Shown here: in pieces, positions 25,643 to 36,139 of the stretch
How the letters are laid out: every line of letters begins with the position of its first letter
Position numbering within the stretch: position 1 is the first letter of the stretch
Assembly: GCF_936927845.1 (NCBI RefSeq)
Contig: NZ_CAKZHV010000031.1
Location: 1 to 64,000 of the forward strand
Reading direction: 5' to 3'
DNA: 64,000 nucleotides
Source of the DNA: an uncultured Sphingomonas sp.
Lineage (GTDB): Bacteria; Pseudomonadota; Alphaproteobacteria; Sphingomonadales; Sphingomonadaceae
Notes under the pieces: model-generated
Database searches by the model: none
What the model saw: the letters and a program-made list of their open reading frames with translations, nothing else
What the model was told of the DNA's origin: nothing
Program-made: the position numbers and the translations under genes

Positions 25643-26068
25643 TCAGCAAGGATCGTGCCGGTTCTTCCGCGGGGTGCCGGGCAGGTCCTGCAGGCTGCGC
25701 AGCTCGGCCTCGACCAGCGCCTGTTGCCCGCGCTGGATCAGCTTCTCGATCGCACTCTGATCGCGCTTGGCGGATTGCGTCGCCGTGGCGGTGCGCTGCG
25801 CCTCATATTCTGCGGTGCGGACGCGGTTGGCCGCGGCTTCGGAGGACCGCTGCAATCGCTCGCGGTAATGCGCGGCGGCGGCGAGCGACATCGCGCCCAG
25901 ATCCATCTCGGTCGGCGCGACCGCCGCGGCCAGTTGCGCGATGCGTCCTGCGAGCGCCTGCTCGCTCGCCACCTGATCGCGCGCGCGCGCCTCGTCGGCC
26001 TGCGCCAGCCCCAGTTGCAGCGTGCGAACGCGGTGGACGCGCGCGAGGCGCCCCGGATCAAGCGGCAT
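25643..26068 (-). CDS. fliJ: FliJ-like flagellar export component
   Basis: A 141-residue protein, almost entirely a charged coiled coil (RVRTLQLGLAQADEARARDQ and following heptads), as expected for FliJ, the stalk-like subunit that links the FliI ATPase ring to FlhA. The sequence is poorly conserved, so the call rests mainly on the coiled coil, size and its place directly after fliI. Start ATG 26068 is preferred over TTG 26074. Confidence 0.75.
   Translation of the reverse strand: MPLDPGRLARVHRVRTLQLGLAQADEARARDQVASEQALAGRIAQLAAAVAPTEMDLGAMSLAAAAHYRERLQRSSEAAANRVRTAEYEAQRTATATQSAKRDQSAIEKLIQRGQQALVEAELRSLQDLPGTPRKNRHDPC
25646..25660 (-). promoter_or_regulatory. Sigma-54-type promoter of fliK
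   Basis: On the minus strand the sequence reads CGGCACGATCCTTGC: GG and GC separated by exactly ten bases, differing from TGGCACG-N4-TTGC only at the first base. The ATG of fliK is at 25598, about 36 bases beyond the expected start. It sits over the last codons of fliJ. Confidence 0.65.
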
Positions 26069-26080
26069 GGTCAAGCGGCA

Positions 26081-27400
26081 TCAGGCGTCGCCGAACACCC
26101 CGGTGAGCTCGACGACCGCGTCGTCGAGGCTCACCGACTGGTCGGTATCCTGCCGCACGAACTCCATCACCGCGGGATGGTAGGCGATCGCGGCGTCGAT
26201 CGCGGGGTCGCTGCCCGACCGGTACGCGCCCATCAGCACGAGGTCGCGGTTCTGCTCGTAGGTCGCCAGATGCCGCCGGAGGGCGCGCGCCGCGGCCAGG
26301 TGCGGGCGTTCGGCGATGTCGGTCATCACGCGGCTGACCGATTTCGACACGTCGATCGCCGGGTACACGCCCGCTTCCGCCAACGCGCGCGTCAGCACGA
26401 TATGCCCGTCGAGGATCGATCGCGCCGAGTCGACCACCGGATCGTTGCCGTCGTCGCCGTCCGCCAGCACGGTGTAGATCGCGGTGATTGCGCCGCCGGT
26501 GTGCACGTCAGACCCCGCGCGCTCGATCAGGTTCGGCAGCATCGCGATCGCGGACGGCGGATAGCCACGTGCCGAGGCCGGCTCGCCCAGCGCCAGCCCG
26601 ATCTCGCGCCCGGCGTGCGCGACGCGGGTGAGCGAGTCGATGATCAGCAGCACGTTCTTGCCCTCGGCACGGAACGCTTCCGCAATCGCGGTCGCGCGCA
26701 GCGCGCCGCGGATGCGCAGCACCGGCGAGTGGTTGGCCGGCACCGCGACCACGACCGAACGCGCGCGCGCTTGCCCTGCGACCTTGGTTTCCAGAAAGTC
26801 GGCGACCTCGCGGCTGCGCTCGCCGATCAGCCCGATGACGATCACGTCGGCTTGGGCCGCACGCACCATCATGCCGAGCAGCACCGACTTGCCGACGCCC
26901 GAGCCCGCCATGATGCCGACGCGCTGCCCCTGGCCGATCGTCAGCAATCCGTTGATCGCGCGCACGCCCACGTCGAGCGGCGTGAGCACGCGTCCGCGGT
27001 CGAGCGGCGATTGCAGCTTCCCCGCCAGCGGCCAGTGCCCGGCCCCGCGAATGGGGCCGAGCCCGTCGATCGGCTTGCCCGCGCCGTCGACCACGCGGCC
27101 GAGCATCGCCGCACCGACTTCCGCTTCACCGGCCGCGCCGAGCGGACGTACCGCTGCCTGCGGCAACAGCGGGGCGGGACCGCCCAGGTTCATCATCAGC
27201 GTGCGACCGCCGCGGAAGCCGATCACCTCCGCCTCGACATGGTCGCCGACGCGGCACACGGTCCCGACCGGCAGCGACAGCCCGACCGCCTCCATCAGCA
27301 ACCCGTCATAGGACGACAACCGCCCGGACACGCGCGCACGGGGCGCGAAATCGGCATTGGCGATCGTATCGAGATAGTCGCCTGAGAAGACGTTCAGCAT
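26081..27400 (-). CDS. fliI: Flagellar export ATPase FliI
   Basis: A 439-residue F1-beta-like ATPase that dissociates chaperone-substrate complexes and powers export together with the proton gradient. Walker A is GSGVGKSVLLGM, followed by IGERSREV; Walker B is VLLIIDSLTRVAHAGREIGLALGEP. Full length. It lies 12 bases upstream of fliJ and 35 bases downstream of fliH. Confidence 0.95.
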   Translation of the reverse strand: MLNVFSGDYLDTIANADFAPRARVSGRLSSYDGLLMEAVGLSLPVGTVCRVGDHVEAEVIGFRGGRTLMMNLGGPAPLLPQAAVRPLGAAGEAEVGAAMLGRVVDGAGKPIDGLGPIRGAGHWPLAGKLQSPLDRGRVLTPLDVGVRAINGLLTIGQGQRVGIMAGSGVGKSVLLGMMVRAAQADVIVIGLIGERSREVADFLETKVAGQARARSVVVAVPANHSPVLRIRGALRATAIAEAFRAEGKNVLLIIDSLTRVAHAGREIGLALGEPASARGYPPSAIAMLPNLIERAGSDVHTGGAITAIYTVLADGDDGNDPVVDSARSILDGHIVLTRALAEAGVYPAIDVSKSVSRVMTDIAERPHLAAARALRRHLATYEQNRDLVLMGAYRSGSDPAIDAAIAYHPAVMEFVRQDTDQSVSLDDAVVELTGVFGDA

Positions 27401-27435
27401 GGGCGTGTCGGCCAGTTCGGATCAGGCGGGCGGGT

Positions 27436-28227
27436 TCAAGCGGGCAGCGCGACGCGGTCGATCGCGGCGGTGAGCTGGTCGAGCCACAATCCGGGCCCGT
27501 CCTCGACGATCGTGGATGCCGCCTCCATCACGAAGCTGCCGCGCGCCACTTGATCGTCGCCGACCGCGAACACCGTTGTTGGCAGATGCCCGTCGAGCAA
27601 CGCAACATCGTCGGGGTGGACGCGCAGCATCGCCGATTCGCTCGCATCCGCCAGCAGGTCGGTCGCCGCCTCAACGCGCCGGGCGAGCAGGTCGGCGGAG
27701 ACACCCGCTTCACCGATCACGCGGCTGACCAAGGTCATCACGGTCGCGCGCAGCCGCCCGGCGAGCAGGTCGCGGTCGAACCCGCCTGCCTGGCCGAGCG
27801 CGGCGGCGAGGCCCGTCAGCATCGCGCCGTCGCGTGCGCAGGCCGCCTCCAGCTCGACACGCGCGGCGGCATAGCCTTCGGCGTAGCCCGCCTCATGCGC
27901 GGTCGTGACGGGATCGATGAACGGCGTCGGCGCGGCATCGGCGTCCATCGGGTCCCAGCCTGCGGTCGGGTCACCGTCGCGGTCGGCGGGCGCGAAATGC
28001 TGCGGCGCGGCGGCGTTCGCCTGGTTGGGCGAGAAATGCTTCGGCCCGCCGCCGAACGCTTCCTCGATCCGCGCGATCAACTCGGCCGGGGTGAAGCCCG
28101 TTGCGCGCGTTGCCTGTGCATCGGCGAGCGCCATCGCCGCGGCATCGCGCCGCGCGGGAAAGCCGACGACGAAGCCGCCGCTGTCGCTCTGACCAGATGT
28201 GCGCGTGGAGAAACCCGCCTCAGACAT
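27436..28227 (-). CDS. fliH: Flagellar assembly protein FliH
   Basis: A ~263-residue protein starting at ATG 28227, inside the last codons of fliG (8-base overlap). The N-terminal half is loosely conserved and Ala/Pro-rich. The C-terminal half has the FliH helical/beta pattern (VMTLVSRVIGEAGVSADLLARRVEAATDLL, then LRVHPDDVALLDG). FliH holds FliI at the C-ring via FliN. It sits in the usual fliF-fliG-fliH-fliI order. Confidence 0.82.
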   Translation of the reverse strand: MSEAGFSTRTSGQSDSGGFVVGFPARRDAAAMALADAQATRATGFTPAELIARIEEAFGGGPKHFSPNQANAAAPQHFAPADRDGDPTAGWDPMDADAAPTPFIDPVTTAHEAGYAEGYAAARVELEAACARDGAMLTGLAAALGQAGGFDRDLLAGRLRATVMTLVSRVIGEAGVSADLLARRVEAATDLLADASESAMLRVHPDDVALLDGHLPTTVFAVGDDQVARGSFVMEAASTIVEDGPGLWLDQLTAAIDRVALPA

Positions 28228-29242
28228 AATCGTCGTCGCCCACACCCATCTGGATCGTGCCGTCCTTCGCCAGGTTGCGCGCGATCTGGATCATCGCCTT
28301 CTGCGCATCGAGCACCTCCGACAGCTTCATCGGCCCGCGCGCTTCCATCTCGTCGCGGATGCCGTCGGCGGCGCGCGCCGACATGCAGCCGAGGAAGCGA
28401 TTGCGCGCGATCTCGTCCACGCCCTTCAGCGCGCGCGTCAGGATGTCGCCGTCGACGTTGCGGATCAGCGTGCCGAGGTTCTTGTCGTCCATCTCCAGCA
28501 GATTGTCGAAGACGAACATCGCTTCCTCGATCTGCTTGGCGACATCGCGGTCGAGCTTGAACAGCTTGGGCATGACGCGCTGCTCGGTCGCCTTGCGCGC
28601 GCCTTGCAGCAGCTTCGCGGCCTCGCGCGTGCCGCCCAGTTGCAGCCCCTGGCTCGGCCCGCGCCCGGCGCGCTTGGCCGATCGGTTGGCGATCATCTGG
28701 CGCAGCGTTTCCACCGCCTCGGGCGTGATCGGCCCGAGCTTGGCGATCCGGTGCAGGATGTCGGGCTGTGTCGCATCGGGCAGCAGTTCGAGCACCTGGC
28801 TGCCGACCGCGGGATCGAGGTTGGCGATCAGCACCGCCGCGATCTGCGGATGTTCCTTTTCCAGCATCTGCGCGATTTCGGGGGCGTCGAGCCAGTCGAG
28901 CAGCTCGATCTCGCACGCGGCCTCCGCCGGCGTGATCCGCGCGAGCACGCTTTCCGCCTTCTCCGGCCCCAGCGCACGGTTCATCACCGCGGCGACGTGC
29001 GGGCGCGGATCGAATGCGATGCCGTTGCGCTCCCGCGCGCGGCCGACGAAATCGTCGAGCACCAGCTCGACGTCCTCCTCGCTCACGTCGGCGACCGCGA
29101 ACATCGCGCTGCCCAGGCGGCGGACCTCCTCGGGCTCCAGCTTCTGCAGGATCGCGGCGGCTTCCTCCTCGCCCACCAGCATCATCAGCACCGCGGCGCG
29201 CTCGACGCCGGTGAAGTGCCGCATCGGCAGTTGCTCGCTCAT
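28220..29242 (-). CDS. fliG: Flagellar motor switch protein FliG
   Basis: A 340-residue rotor protein. The N-domain (HFTGVERAAVLMMLVGEEEA) binds FliF; the middle and C-terminal armadillo-like domains bind FliM and carry the torque helix (FVFDNLLEMDDKNLGTLIRNVDGD, with charged Asp/Arg residues facing MotA). Full length. Overlaps fliF by four bases and fliH by eight. Confidence 0.95.
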   Translation of the reverse strand: MSEQLPMRHFTGVERAAVLMMLVGEEEAAAILQKLEPEEVRRLGSAMFAVADVSEEDVELVLDDFVGRARERNGIAFDPRPHVAAVMNRALGPEKAESVLARITPAEAACEIELLDWLDAPEIAQMLEKEHPQIAAVLIANLDPAVGSQVLELLPDATQPDILHRIAKLGPITPEAVETLRQMIANRSAKRAGRGPSQGLQLGGTREAAKLLQGARKATEQRVMPKLFKLDRDVAKQIEEAMFVFDNLLEMDDKNLGTLIRNVDGDILTRALKGVDEIARNRFLGCMSARAADGIRDEMEARGPMKLSEVLDAQKAMIQIARNLAKDGTIQMGVGDDDYV

Positions 29243-30936
29243 GACTTGGCGTCCGCCATGATCATGTCACGCACCGCGAGCGCCGCGCGCGCCGGATTGT
29301 CGCGGGTGAAGCCGCGCACCGCGCCGATCTTCTCCTCGTAGCTGCGGCTCGCCGCGATCTGCTCCAGGCTGACCGGCGGCGCGACCGTGATCGCAGGGTT
29401 GCCGTCGGCGTCGAGCGCGGGCGTCGCCACGCCGTCGCTGCCGACCGCGCCGGGGGCGGGAAGGGCAGGGGTCGCGTCCTCGCGCTTCTTCATCAACACC
29501 TTGGCGATCGGGCGCACGCCCAGCAGCAGGACGAGCAGCGCGATGACAATGGCGGTCAGGTTGCGCGCCAGCACGGGCAGCCAGTTGTTGTCGTACCACG
29601 CCGGGCCGTCCTTCGCCGCGTCGTCGGCGCCGGCGAACTTGCGGCTGATCACCGTGACCTGATCCTGGCGGTTGCCGTCGAAGCCGACCGCGGACTTCAC
29701 CAGACTGTCGATCTGGTTGATCTCCATCGCGGTACGGCGACCCTTCTCCGGATCGCGCAGCAGCACCGCGACCGAGAGCCGCTTGATGCTGCCGGGTGCG
29801 GCGTGCGTGACCGACACTTCCTTGCCCAGATCATAGGCGCGCTGGAAGCTGTCCGACTGTTTGTTGGCATCGGGCGCCGGCCCGCCCGCGACCGGCGCGG
29901 CGCCGGGCGTGCCCGGATTGCCGGTTGCCTGCTGCGGCGTCGACAGTTGCGAGGCGGGCGGGGGCGTGTTGCTCAGCGCGCCGGGAATGCCGCCGGGGGT
30001 CTGCGCGTTCGCCTGATTGCCGGTCCAATTGCCCGTCTCGGCGCGCAACGCACCCTGTTTCTCGTAGCTCTCGCGCGTGGCGCTGGTCTCGTCCATGTTG
30101 ACGTCGGCCTGCACCTCGGCGGTGAAATTGCCCGCGCCGACCAGCGGGGTGAGCAGCGCGTTCAACTGCTGGCGCACCTTGTCCTCGACCTGGCGCTGCA
30201 CGCGCAATCGCGCGTCTCCGCTGTCGCTGCCGCCATCGCCCGACTTGCTCAGCAGCGCGCCGAGCTGATCGACCACGGTGACCGAGTCGGGTTTCATCCC
30301 CGGCACCGACGAGGCGACGAGGTTGATGATCGAGGCGACCTGCGCGTCCGACAAGGATCGCCCGGCCTGCAACTTGACGACCACCGAGGCCGAGGGTGCG
30401 GCATTGTCGCGCACGAACACGGTGGACTCAGGCACCGCCAGATGGACGCGTGCCTCGGCGACCGCGTCGATCTCCTGGATCGAGCGCGCGATCTCGGTCT
30501 CGCGTGCCTGGCGCAACCGCTCGCCCTCGACCGCGCGGCTGACACCCATCGGCAATTGATCAAGGATCGCGTAGCCGCCCGGCGCGGCCTTGGGCAGGCC
30601 TTGCCCCGCCAGCAGCAGCCGCGCCTTGGAATAATCTTCCTCGTTGACGGTCAGCGTGCCGGCACCATCGTCGATGTGGCTGGGGATGTTCGCCGCGGTC
30701 AGCGCGCTCGTCACCGCCGCCTTGTCGGCATCGGGCAGCCCCGCAAACAGCGTCTTCTGCGGCGGCGTCGACAGCGCCGACCAGGCGAGCCCGGCCGCGC
30801 CGATCAGGCCGACCATCAGCGCCATCGGACCTGCACGGCGAACCGCGGGCTGCGCGAGCGCGCCCTGGATCTGGCGCAGCGGGTTGGCGAACTTCTCGGG
30901 CACGAGATTATTGGCGGGAGCAAGTGCGTTGCTCAT
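29239..30936 (-). CDS. fliF: Flagellar MS-ring protein FliF
   Basis: A 565-residue MS-ring protein with two membrane helices (~residues 36-55 and ~455-475) enclosing the periplasmic ring-building domains (for example YSKARLLLAGQGLP and the AVPESTVFVRD strand). The cytoplasmic C-terminus binds FliG. A Pro/Gly/Ala-rich loop lies near residues 310-350. It begins one base after fliE and overlaps fliG by four bases. Confidence 0.94.
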   Translation of the reverse strand: MSNALAPANNLVPEKFANPLRQIQGALAQPAVRRAGPMALMVGLIGAAGLAWSALSTPPQKTLFAGLPDADKAAVTSALTAANIPSHIDDGAGTLTVNEEDYSKARLLLAGQGLPKAAPGGYAILDQLPMGVSRAVEGERLRQARETEIARSIQEIDAVAEARVHLAVPESTVFVRDNAAPSASVVVKLQAGRSLSDAQVASIINLVASSVPGMKPDSVTVVDQLGALLSKSGDGGSDSGDARLRVQRQVEDKVRQQLNALLTPLVGAGNFTAEVQADVNMDETSATRESYEKQGALRAETGNWTGNQANAQTPGGIPGALSNTPPPASQLSTPQQATGNPGTPGAAPVAGGPAPDANKQSDSFQRAYDLGKEVSVTHAAPGSIKRLSVAVLLRDPEKGRRTAMEINQIDSLVKSAVGFDGNRQDQVTVISRKFAGADDAAKDGPAWYDNNWLPVLARNLTAIVIALLVLLLGVRPIAKVLMKKREDATPALPAPGAVGSDGVATPALDADGNPAITVAPPVSLEQIAASRSYEEKIGAVRGFTRDNPARAALAVRDMIMADAKS

Positions 30937-30937
30937 G

Positions 30938-31293
30938 TCAGACCGGCATGCTCATGATGTCCTTGTATGCGGACAGGATCTTGTTGCGGACCTGCATCGT
31001 CGCCTCGAAGCCGACCGATGCTTCTTGCCGGGCGAGCATTACCTTGGCGATGTCGATCGTCTCGCCGCGCTCGTACTGCTCCGACAAAGCCGAGGCGCGC
31101 TGCTGGCCCTCGTTCACCTTTGCCAGCGCGCTCTGCATCGTGTCGGCGAAGCTGGTCGGCGCAGACGCCGTCGCGCTCTCGGGCGCGGCGGCACCCGCGG
31201 CGGTATTGGCGCGCTGCAACGCACTGTTGCGCTCCAGGATCTGCGCCCTGAGCGCCATCACGCGGTCGACCCCGCCGACGCTGCCGATCGCGC

Positions 31294-31297
<4 letters not shown>
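30938..31297 (-). CDS. fliE: Flagellar hook-basal body protein FliE
   Basis: A 119-residue adaptor between MS-ring and rod. The C-terminal half (FADTMQSALAKVNEGQQRASAL and the ending RNKILSAYKDIMSMPV) is typical of FliE. The start overlaps the stop of the sigma-54 activator by four bases, so activator and structural genes fliEFGHIJ are translated from one message. Confidence 0.92.
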
Positions 31298-32589
<1,292 letters not shown>

Positions 32590-32795
32590 GAAATCGATTC
32601 CCTTGTTGGTGACGTTCTTTTGCCGCCGAATTGGTTAACGCCGCGTATCGTTGCCGCCGTTGCCGGCAGATAATTTCCGGGCGCGTCCGCTCCCGCGCGC
32701 GGGGTGTTTTCCTACGCGTAGGCGAGGGCGCGCGAGGCGGCGGGCCGCGGGCACATCGTCCGGCACCACGCTGCCGGTCGCCGGCAACAAACGGC

Positions 32796-32821
32796 TAAAA
32801 CCTGCCGCCGGGCGGTCGTTT
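32796..32821 (+). promoter_or_regulatory. FliA (sigma-28) promoter of flagellin 1
   Basis: TAAA (32796-32799), 15 bases, then GTCGTTT (32815-32821). Same motif and spacing as upstream of flagellin 2 and fliD. The start codon GTG is at 32896, giving a leader of about 70 bases. Confidence 0.8.
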
Positions 32822-32895
32822 GATGCGTCGACGGCTCGGCATCCTGCCTCGGACAAACGGGGGGCGGCGGGCGGTTTGGGCACAGGAGAACAGAC

Positions 32896-33738
32896 GTGAC
32901 CGTTATCGCATCCAACACCTCGGCGCTGCGCGCCACCAATGCGTCCACGATGGCGAGCAGGTCGCTCGCGACCTCGATGGAGCGCCTGTCGACCGGCAAG
33001 CGCATCAACTCGGCCAAGGACGACGCCGCCGGCCTCGCGATCTCGTCGAGCATGACCGCGCAGATCAAGGGCATGAACCAGGGCATCCGCAACGCCAACG
33101 ACGGCATCTCGATGGCGCAGACCGCGGAAGGCGCGCTGGAGGAAGTGTCGAACATGCTCCAGCGCATGCGCGAGCTGACCGTCCAAGCGAAGAACGGCAC
33201 CTACTCGACCGACGATGTCGGCAACATCGACAAGGAAAAACTCGCGCTCGCCAAGCAGATCGACAGCGTGTTCAAGAACACGAAGTTCAATGGCACCGCG
33301 CTGTTCGATGGCAGCAAGGCGACGGTGAACGTGCAGACCGGTGCTAATGCCGGCGACAAGATCGATCTGACGCTGACTGATCTCGACGGCGAGGCATCGA
33401 TGGCCAAGATCTTCACCGCGTCGGTGACGACGGGAACGCCCGCCGATGCTGCGTTGGCTGCAACCGCTCCCTCCCTCGGCGACTATGATGATGCGATCAA
33501 GACGATCAGCCAAACCCGCGCTGGCCTCGGCGCGGTGCAGAACCGTCTCGAATCAGCGGTCAACAACATGACCGCAACCTCGACCAACCTATCGGACGCG
33601 CGCAGCCGGATTGAGGACACCGACTTTTCGACCGAGACGACCGCGCTCGCCAAGTCGCAGATCTTGTCGCAGGCCTCGACCGCGATGCTCAGCCAAGCGA
33701 ACCAGTCGACGCAGAGCGTGCTGAAGCTGCTCGGCTGA
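32896..33738 (+). CDS. fliC: Flagellin 1
   Basis: A 280-residue flagellin with conserved N-terminal D0/D1 (MERLSTGKRINSAKDDAAGLAI and the RMRELTVQAKNGTYS strand-helix) and C-terminal D1/D0 (NLSDARSRIEDTDFSTE ... LSQANQSTQSVLKLLG). The middle is very short, so the outer D2/D3 domains are missing, as in many alphaproteobacterial flagellins. Starts at GTG 32896 behind ACAGGAG. First of three tandem copies, each with its own FliA promoter and a following hairpin. It differs from the others mainly around residues 140-200. Confidence 0.94.
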   Translation: MTVIASNTSALRATNASTMASRSLATSMERLSTGKRINSAKDDAAGLAISSSMTAQIKGMNQGIRNANDGISMAQTAEGALEEVSNMLQRMRELTVQAKNGTYSTDDVGNIDKEKLALAKQIDSVFKNTKFNGTALFDGSKATVNVQTGANAGDKIDLTLTDLDGEASMAKIFTASVTTGTPADAALAATAPSLGDYDDAIKTISQTRAGLGAVQNRLESAVNNMTATSTNLSDARSRIEDTDFSTETTALAKSQILSQASTAMLSQANQSTQSVLKLLG

Positions 33739-33786
33739 TCCTGCCAGGAGCCGGTGCCGCCCCCGCTTGGGTATCGGCTCCGTACG

Positions 33787-33820
33787 CGAACCCCGGTCGC
33801 CACACGGCGGCCGGGGTTCG
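33787..33820 (+). terminator. Hairpin after flagellin 1
   Basis: A 15-bp near-perfect stem (CGAACCCCGGTCGCC with GGCGGCCGGGGTTCG, one G-T pair) with a 4-base loop. No T run follows, so it may act as a weak terminator or as a 3' stabiliser for the flagellin 1 message. Confidence 0.55.
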
Positions 33821-33868
33821 TCGCGTCTGGGCAGGCCGCGCGGACGAAGCGCGCGAGCGATTTAGCGC

Positions 33869-33894
33869 TAAAAGCCGCCTCGCGCCGGTCGTTT
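33869..33894 (+). promoter_or_regulatory. FliA (sigma-28) promoter of flagellin 2
   Basis: TAAA (33869-33872), 15 bases, then GTCGTTT (33888-33894). The spacing matches the flagellin 1 and fliD sites exactly. ATG of flagellin 2 is at 33959. Confidence 0.8.
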
Positions 33895-33958
33895 GGGAAA
33901 GCGGGCACCTGGTCCCCCGCCATGGGGGCGGCGGTCGGGGCCGACCTGGAGCAAACCC

Positions 33959-34807
33959 ATGACCGTTATCGGAAGCAACATTTCGTCGCTGCGCGCGTCG
34001 AATGCGGGCACCAAGGCCCAGAGCATGCTGTCGACCTCGATGGAGCGCCTGTCGACCGGCAAGCGCATCAACTCGGCCAAGGACGACGCCGCCGGCCTCG
34101 CGATCTCGTCGAGCATGACCGCGCAGATCAAGGGCATGAACCAGGGCGTGCGCAACGCCAACGACGGCATTTCAATGGCGCAAACGGCGGAAGGCGCGCT
34201 CGACGAGGTTTCGAACATGCTCCAGCGCATGCGCGAGCTGACCGTGCAGGCGAAGAACGGCACCTATTCGGGCGACGACGTGAAGAACATCAAGGCGGAA
34301 ATGACCGCCCTCGGTTCGCAGGTGTCCGACGTGCTCGCCAACACCAAGTTCAACAACACCGCGCTGTTCAACGGTTCAACCACCAGCGTGAAGATACAGA
34401 CCGGCGCAAATGCCAACGATTTCGTCTCGATCTCGCTGAGCAAGATCAATGACTCGGCAACCGCGACGCAGACTGACGTCAACAAGGCCTTGGGCGTAGA
34501 CGTAACCGTTGCTGACGCGGGCACTGCCGGCACAGACGACTACCTCACCAAGTTCGACAACGCGCTCAAGCAGGTCGCGACCGCACGCGCCGGGCTCGGT
34601 GCGACGCAGAACCAGCTTGAATCGGCGGTCAACAACATGACCAACAACGCGACCAACCTGTCGGACGCGCGCAGCCGGATCGAGGATACCGATTTCTCGA
34701 CCGAGACGACCGCGCTCGCCAAGGCGCAGATCCTGTCGCAGGCGTCGACTGCGATGCTCAGCCAGGCGAACCAGTCGGCGCAGGGCGTGCTGAAGCTGCT
34801 TGGCTGA
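33959..34807 (+). CDS. fliC: Flagellin 2
   Basis: A 282-residue flagellin. The start is ATG 33959 (GAGCAAACCC upstream), giving an N-terminus MTVIGSNISSLRASNAG in register with its neighbours; the frame extends upstream but without homology. The D0/D1 ends are nearly the same as in flagellins 1 and 3, and the short middle (~residues 135-205) is the variable part. A rho-independent terminator follows. Confidence 0.94.
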   Translation: MTVIGSNISSLRASNAGTKAQSMLSTSMERLSTGKRINSAKDDAAGLAISSSMTAQIKGMNQGVRNANDGISMAQTAEGALDEVSNMLQRMRELTVQAKNGTYSGDDVKNIKAEMTALGSQVSDVLANTKFNNTALFNGSTTSVKIQTGANANDFVSISLSKINDSATATQTDVNKALGVDVTVADAGTAGTDDYLTKFDNALKQVATARAGLGATQNQLESAVNNMTNNATNLSDARSRIEDTDFSTETTALAKAQILSQASTAMLSQANQSAQGVLKLLG

Positions 34808-34867
34808 TCTCGCGCGGGCGGGGGCGGCATCGCCCCCACTCGGACGCCGCGCATCCGCGTAATCAGG

Positions 34868-34896
34868 GGGCTCCGGCGACATGCCGGGGCCCTTTT
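34868..34896 (+). terminator. Rho-independent terminator after flagellin 2
   Basis: GGGCTCCGGC pairs with GCCGGGGCCC (one G-T pair) around a 5-base loop, followed directly by TTTT. Confidence 0.75.
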
Positions 34897-34942
34897 CCGC
34901 GTCCGGGGCATGCCGGATCACGAATTTGCACGCGAAAAGTCC

Positions 34943-34968
34943 TTAAACTCGGCCGCCGGCGGTCGTTT
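34943..34968 (+). promoter_or_regulatory. FliA (sigma-28) promoter of flagellin 3
   Basis: TTAAA (34943-34947) followed by GTCGTTT (34962-34968). Counted from TAAA the spacer is 14 bases, one shorter than at the other sites, which predicts a weaker or differently tuned promoter. ATG of flagellin 3 is at 35034. Confidence 0.7.
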
Positions 34969-35033
34969 CACAAGGCGAACGCATCGTGGTCGCCGTGGGG
35001 GCAGCAGCGGTGCTAATGGATGGAGACCCTGCC

Positions 35034-35912
35034 ATGACCGTGATCAACAGCAACATTTCCTCGCTGCGTGCCGCCAATGCCTCGACCGCCGCAGGCAAGT
35101 CGCTCGCCACCTCGATGGAGCGCCTGTCGACCGGCAAGCGCATCAACTCGGCGAAAGACGACGCCGCCGGCCTCGCGATCGCCAGCTCGATGACTGCGCA
35201 GATCAAGGGCATGAACCAGGGTATCCGCAACGCCAACGACGGGATCAGCCTGGCGCAGACCGCCGAAGGCGCGCTCGACGAGGTCACCAACATGCTGCAG
35301 CGTATGCGTGAGCTGACCGTGCAATCGTCGAACGGCACCTATTCGGACAGCGACAAGCAGAACATCTACAAGGAGCAGAACGCGCTCGCCGACCAGATCC
35401 GCTCGGTGGTCACCAACACGACCTTTAACGGCAAGACGCTGTTCGCGGGCGACGGTGAGGCCACGCCGGCGGCGCGATCGGTGACGATCCAGACCGGTGC
35501 GAACAGCACCGACACGCTCTCGATCTCGCTCGACTATCTGACCAAGAACGACGCCACCAACAACGCGTTGTCGAAGGTGGTCGATATGGATACGACCCTG
35601 AACGGCATGACGGGCGACTCCGCCGCTGCCGCCCCGGTCGTGCCTTCGCTCGACGATTTCGACAAAGCATTGAAGCAGATTTCGACCACGCGCGCGGGTC
35701 TCGGCGCGGTGCAGAACCGGCTCGAATCGGCGGTTAACAACATGACCTCGAACGCGACCAACCTGTCGGACGCGCGCAGCCGGATCGAGGACGCGGATTT
35801 CTCGACCGAGACGACCGCGCTCGCCAAGGCGCAGATCCTCAGCCAGGCGTCGACCGCGATGCTCAGCCAGGCGAACCAGTCGAGCCAGGGTGTGCTCAAG
35901 CTGCTCGGCTAA
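35034..35912 (+). CDS. fliC: Flagellin 3
   Basis: A 292-residue flagellin, the longest of the three; the extra residues are in the variable middle (~140-215, with GDGEATPAARSVTIQ). Start ATG 35034 is behind GGATGGAGA, with N-terminus MTVINSNISSLRAANAS. The conserved D0/D1 ends match the other copies. A strong terminator follows before the convergent fliA side. Confidence 0.94.
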   Translation: MTVINSNISSLRAANASTAAGKSLATSMERLSTGKRINSAKDDAAGLAIASSMTAQIKGMNQGIRNANDGISLAQTAEGALDEVTNMLQRMRELTVQSSNGTYSDSDKQNIYKEQNALADQIRSVVTNTTFNGKTLFAGDGEATPAARSVTIQTGANSTDTLSISLDYLTKNDATNNALSKVVDMDTTLNGMTGDSAAAAPVVPSLDDFDKALKQISTTRAGLGAVQNRLESAVNNMTSNATNLSDARSRIEDADFSTETTALAKAQILSQASTAMLSQANQSSQGVLKLLG

Positions 35913-35938
35913 GTCGCGACAAAGCCTCGCTGGCATCA

Positions 35939-35971
35939 AGCCCCGACGGTCATCCGACCGCCGGGGCTTTT
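35939..35971 (+). terminator. Rho-independent terminator after flagellin 3
   Basis: A 13-bp stem (AGCCCCGACGGTC with GACCGCCGGGGCT, one mismatch) around a 4-base loop, followed by TTTT. It separates the flagellins from the convergent small gene at 36140. Confidence 0.8.
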
Positions 35972-36047
35972 GCTTATCCGGGCTGTCTCACACGCAGCAC
36001 CCGCGGCAGAGCGCGGACAGTCCGCTTTTTCACATCGCCGTATCTAC

Positions 36048-36098
36048 CCGCGCGCCCGCGCGTACGCGTAGGGGGTGTGACCTTTGCGACCTTCCGCG
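36048..36098. repeat. Dispersed intergenic element, copy 1 (9-bp direct repeat TGYGACCTT)
   Basis: An alternating C/G-rich purine-pyrimidine tract, then GTAGGGGG, then TGTGACCTT (36076-36084) and TGCGACCTT (36085-36093) directly abutting, then CCGCG. The same arrangement recurs at 63548-63597. It lies in non-coding sequence between flagellin 3 and the small acidic gene. Confidence 0.7.
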
Positions 36099-36139
36099 AC
36101 GCCGCGACGCTTCGTCCAGGACGCAGATCCGTGGCGCGA

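Noticed and set aside
32750..32780. GGCAC...CTGCC upstream of flagellin 1 as a sigma-54 site
   Set aside because: GG and GC are nine bases apart, not ten, and a clear FliA site lies just downstream.
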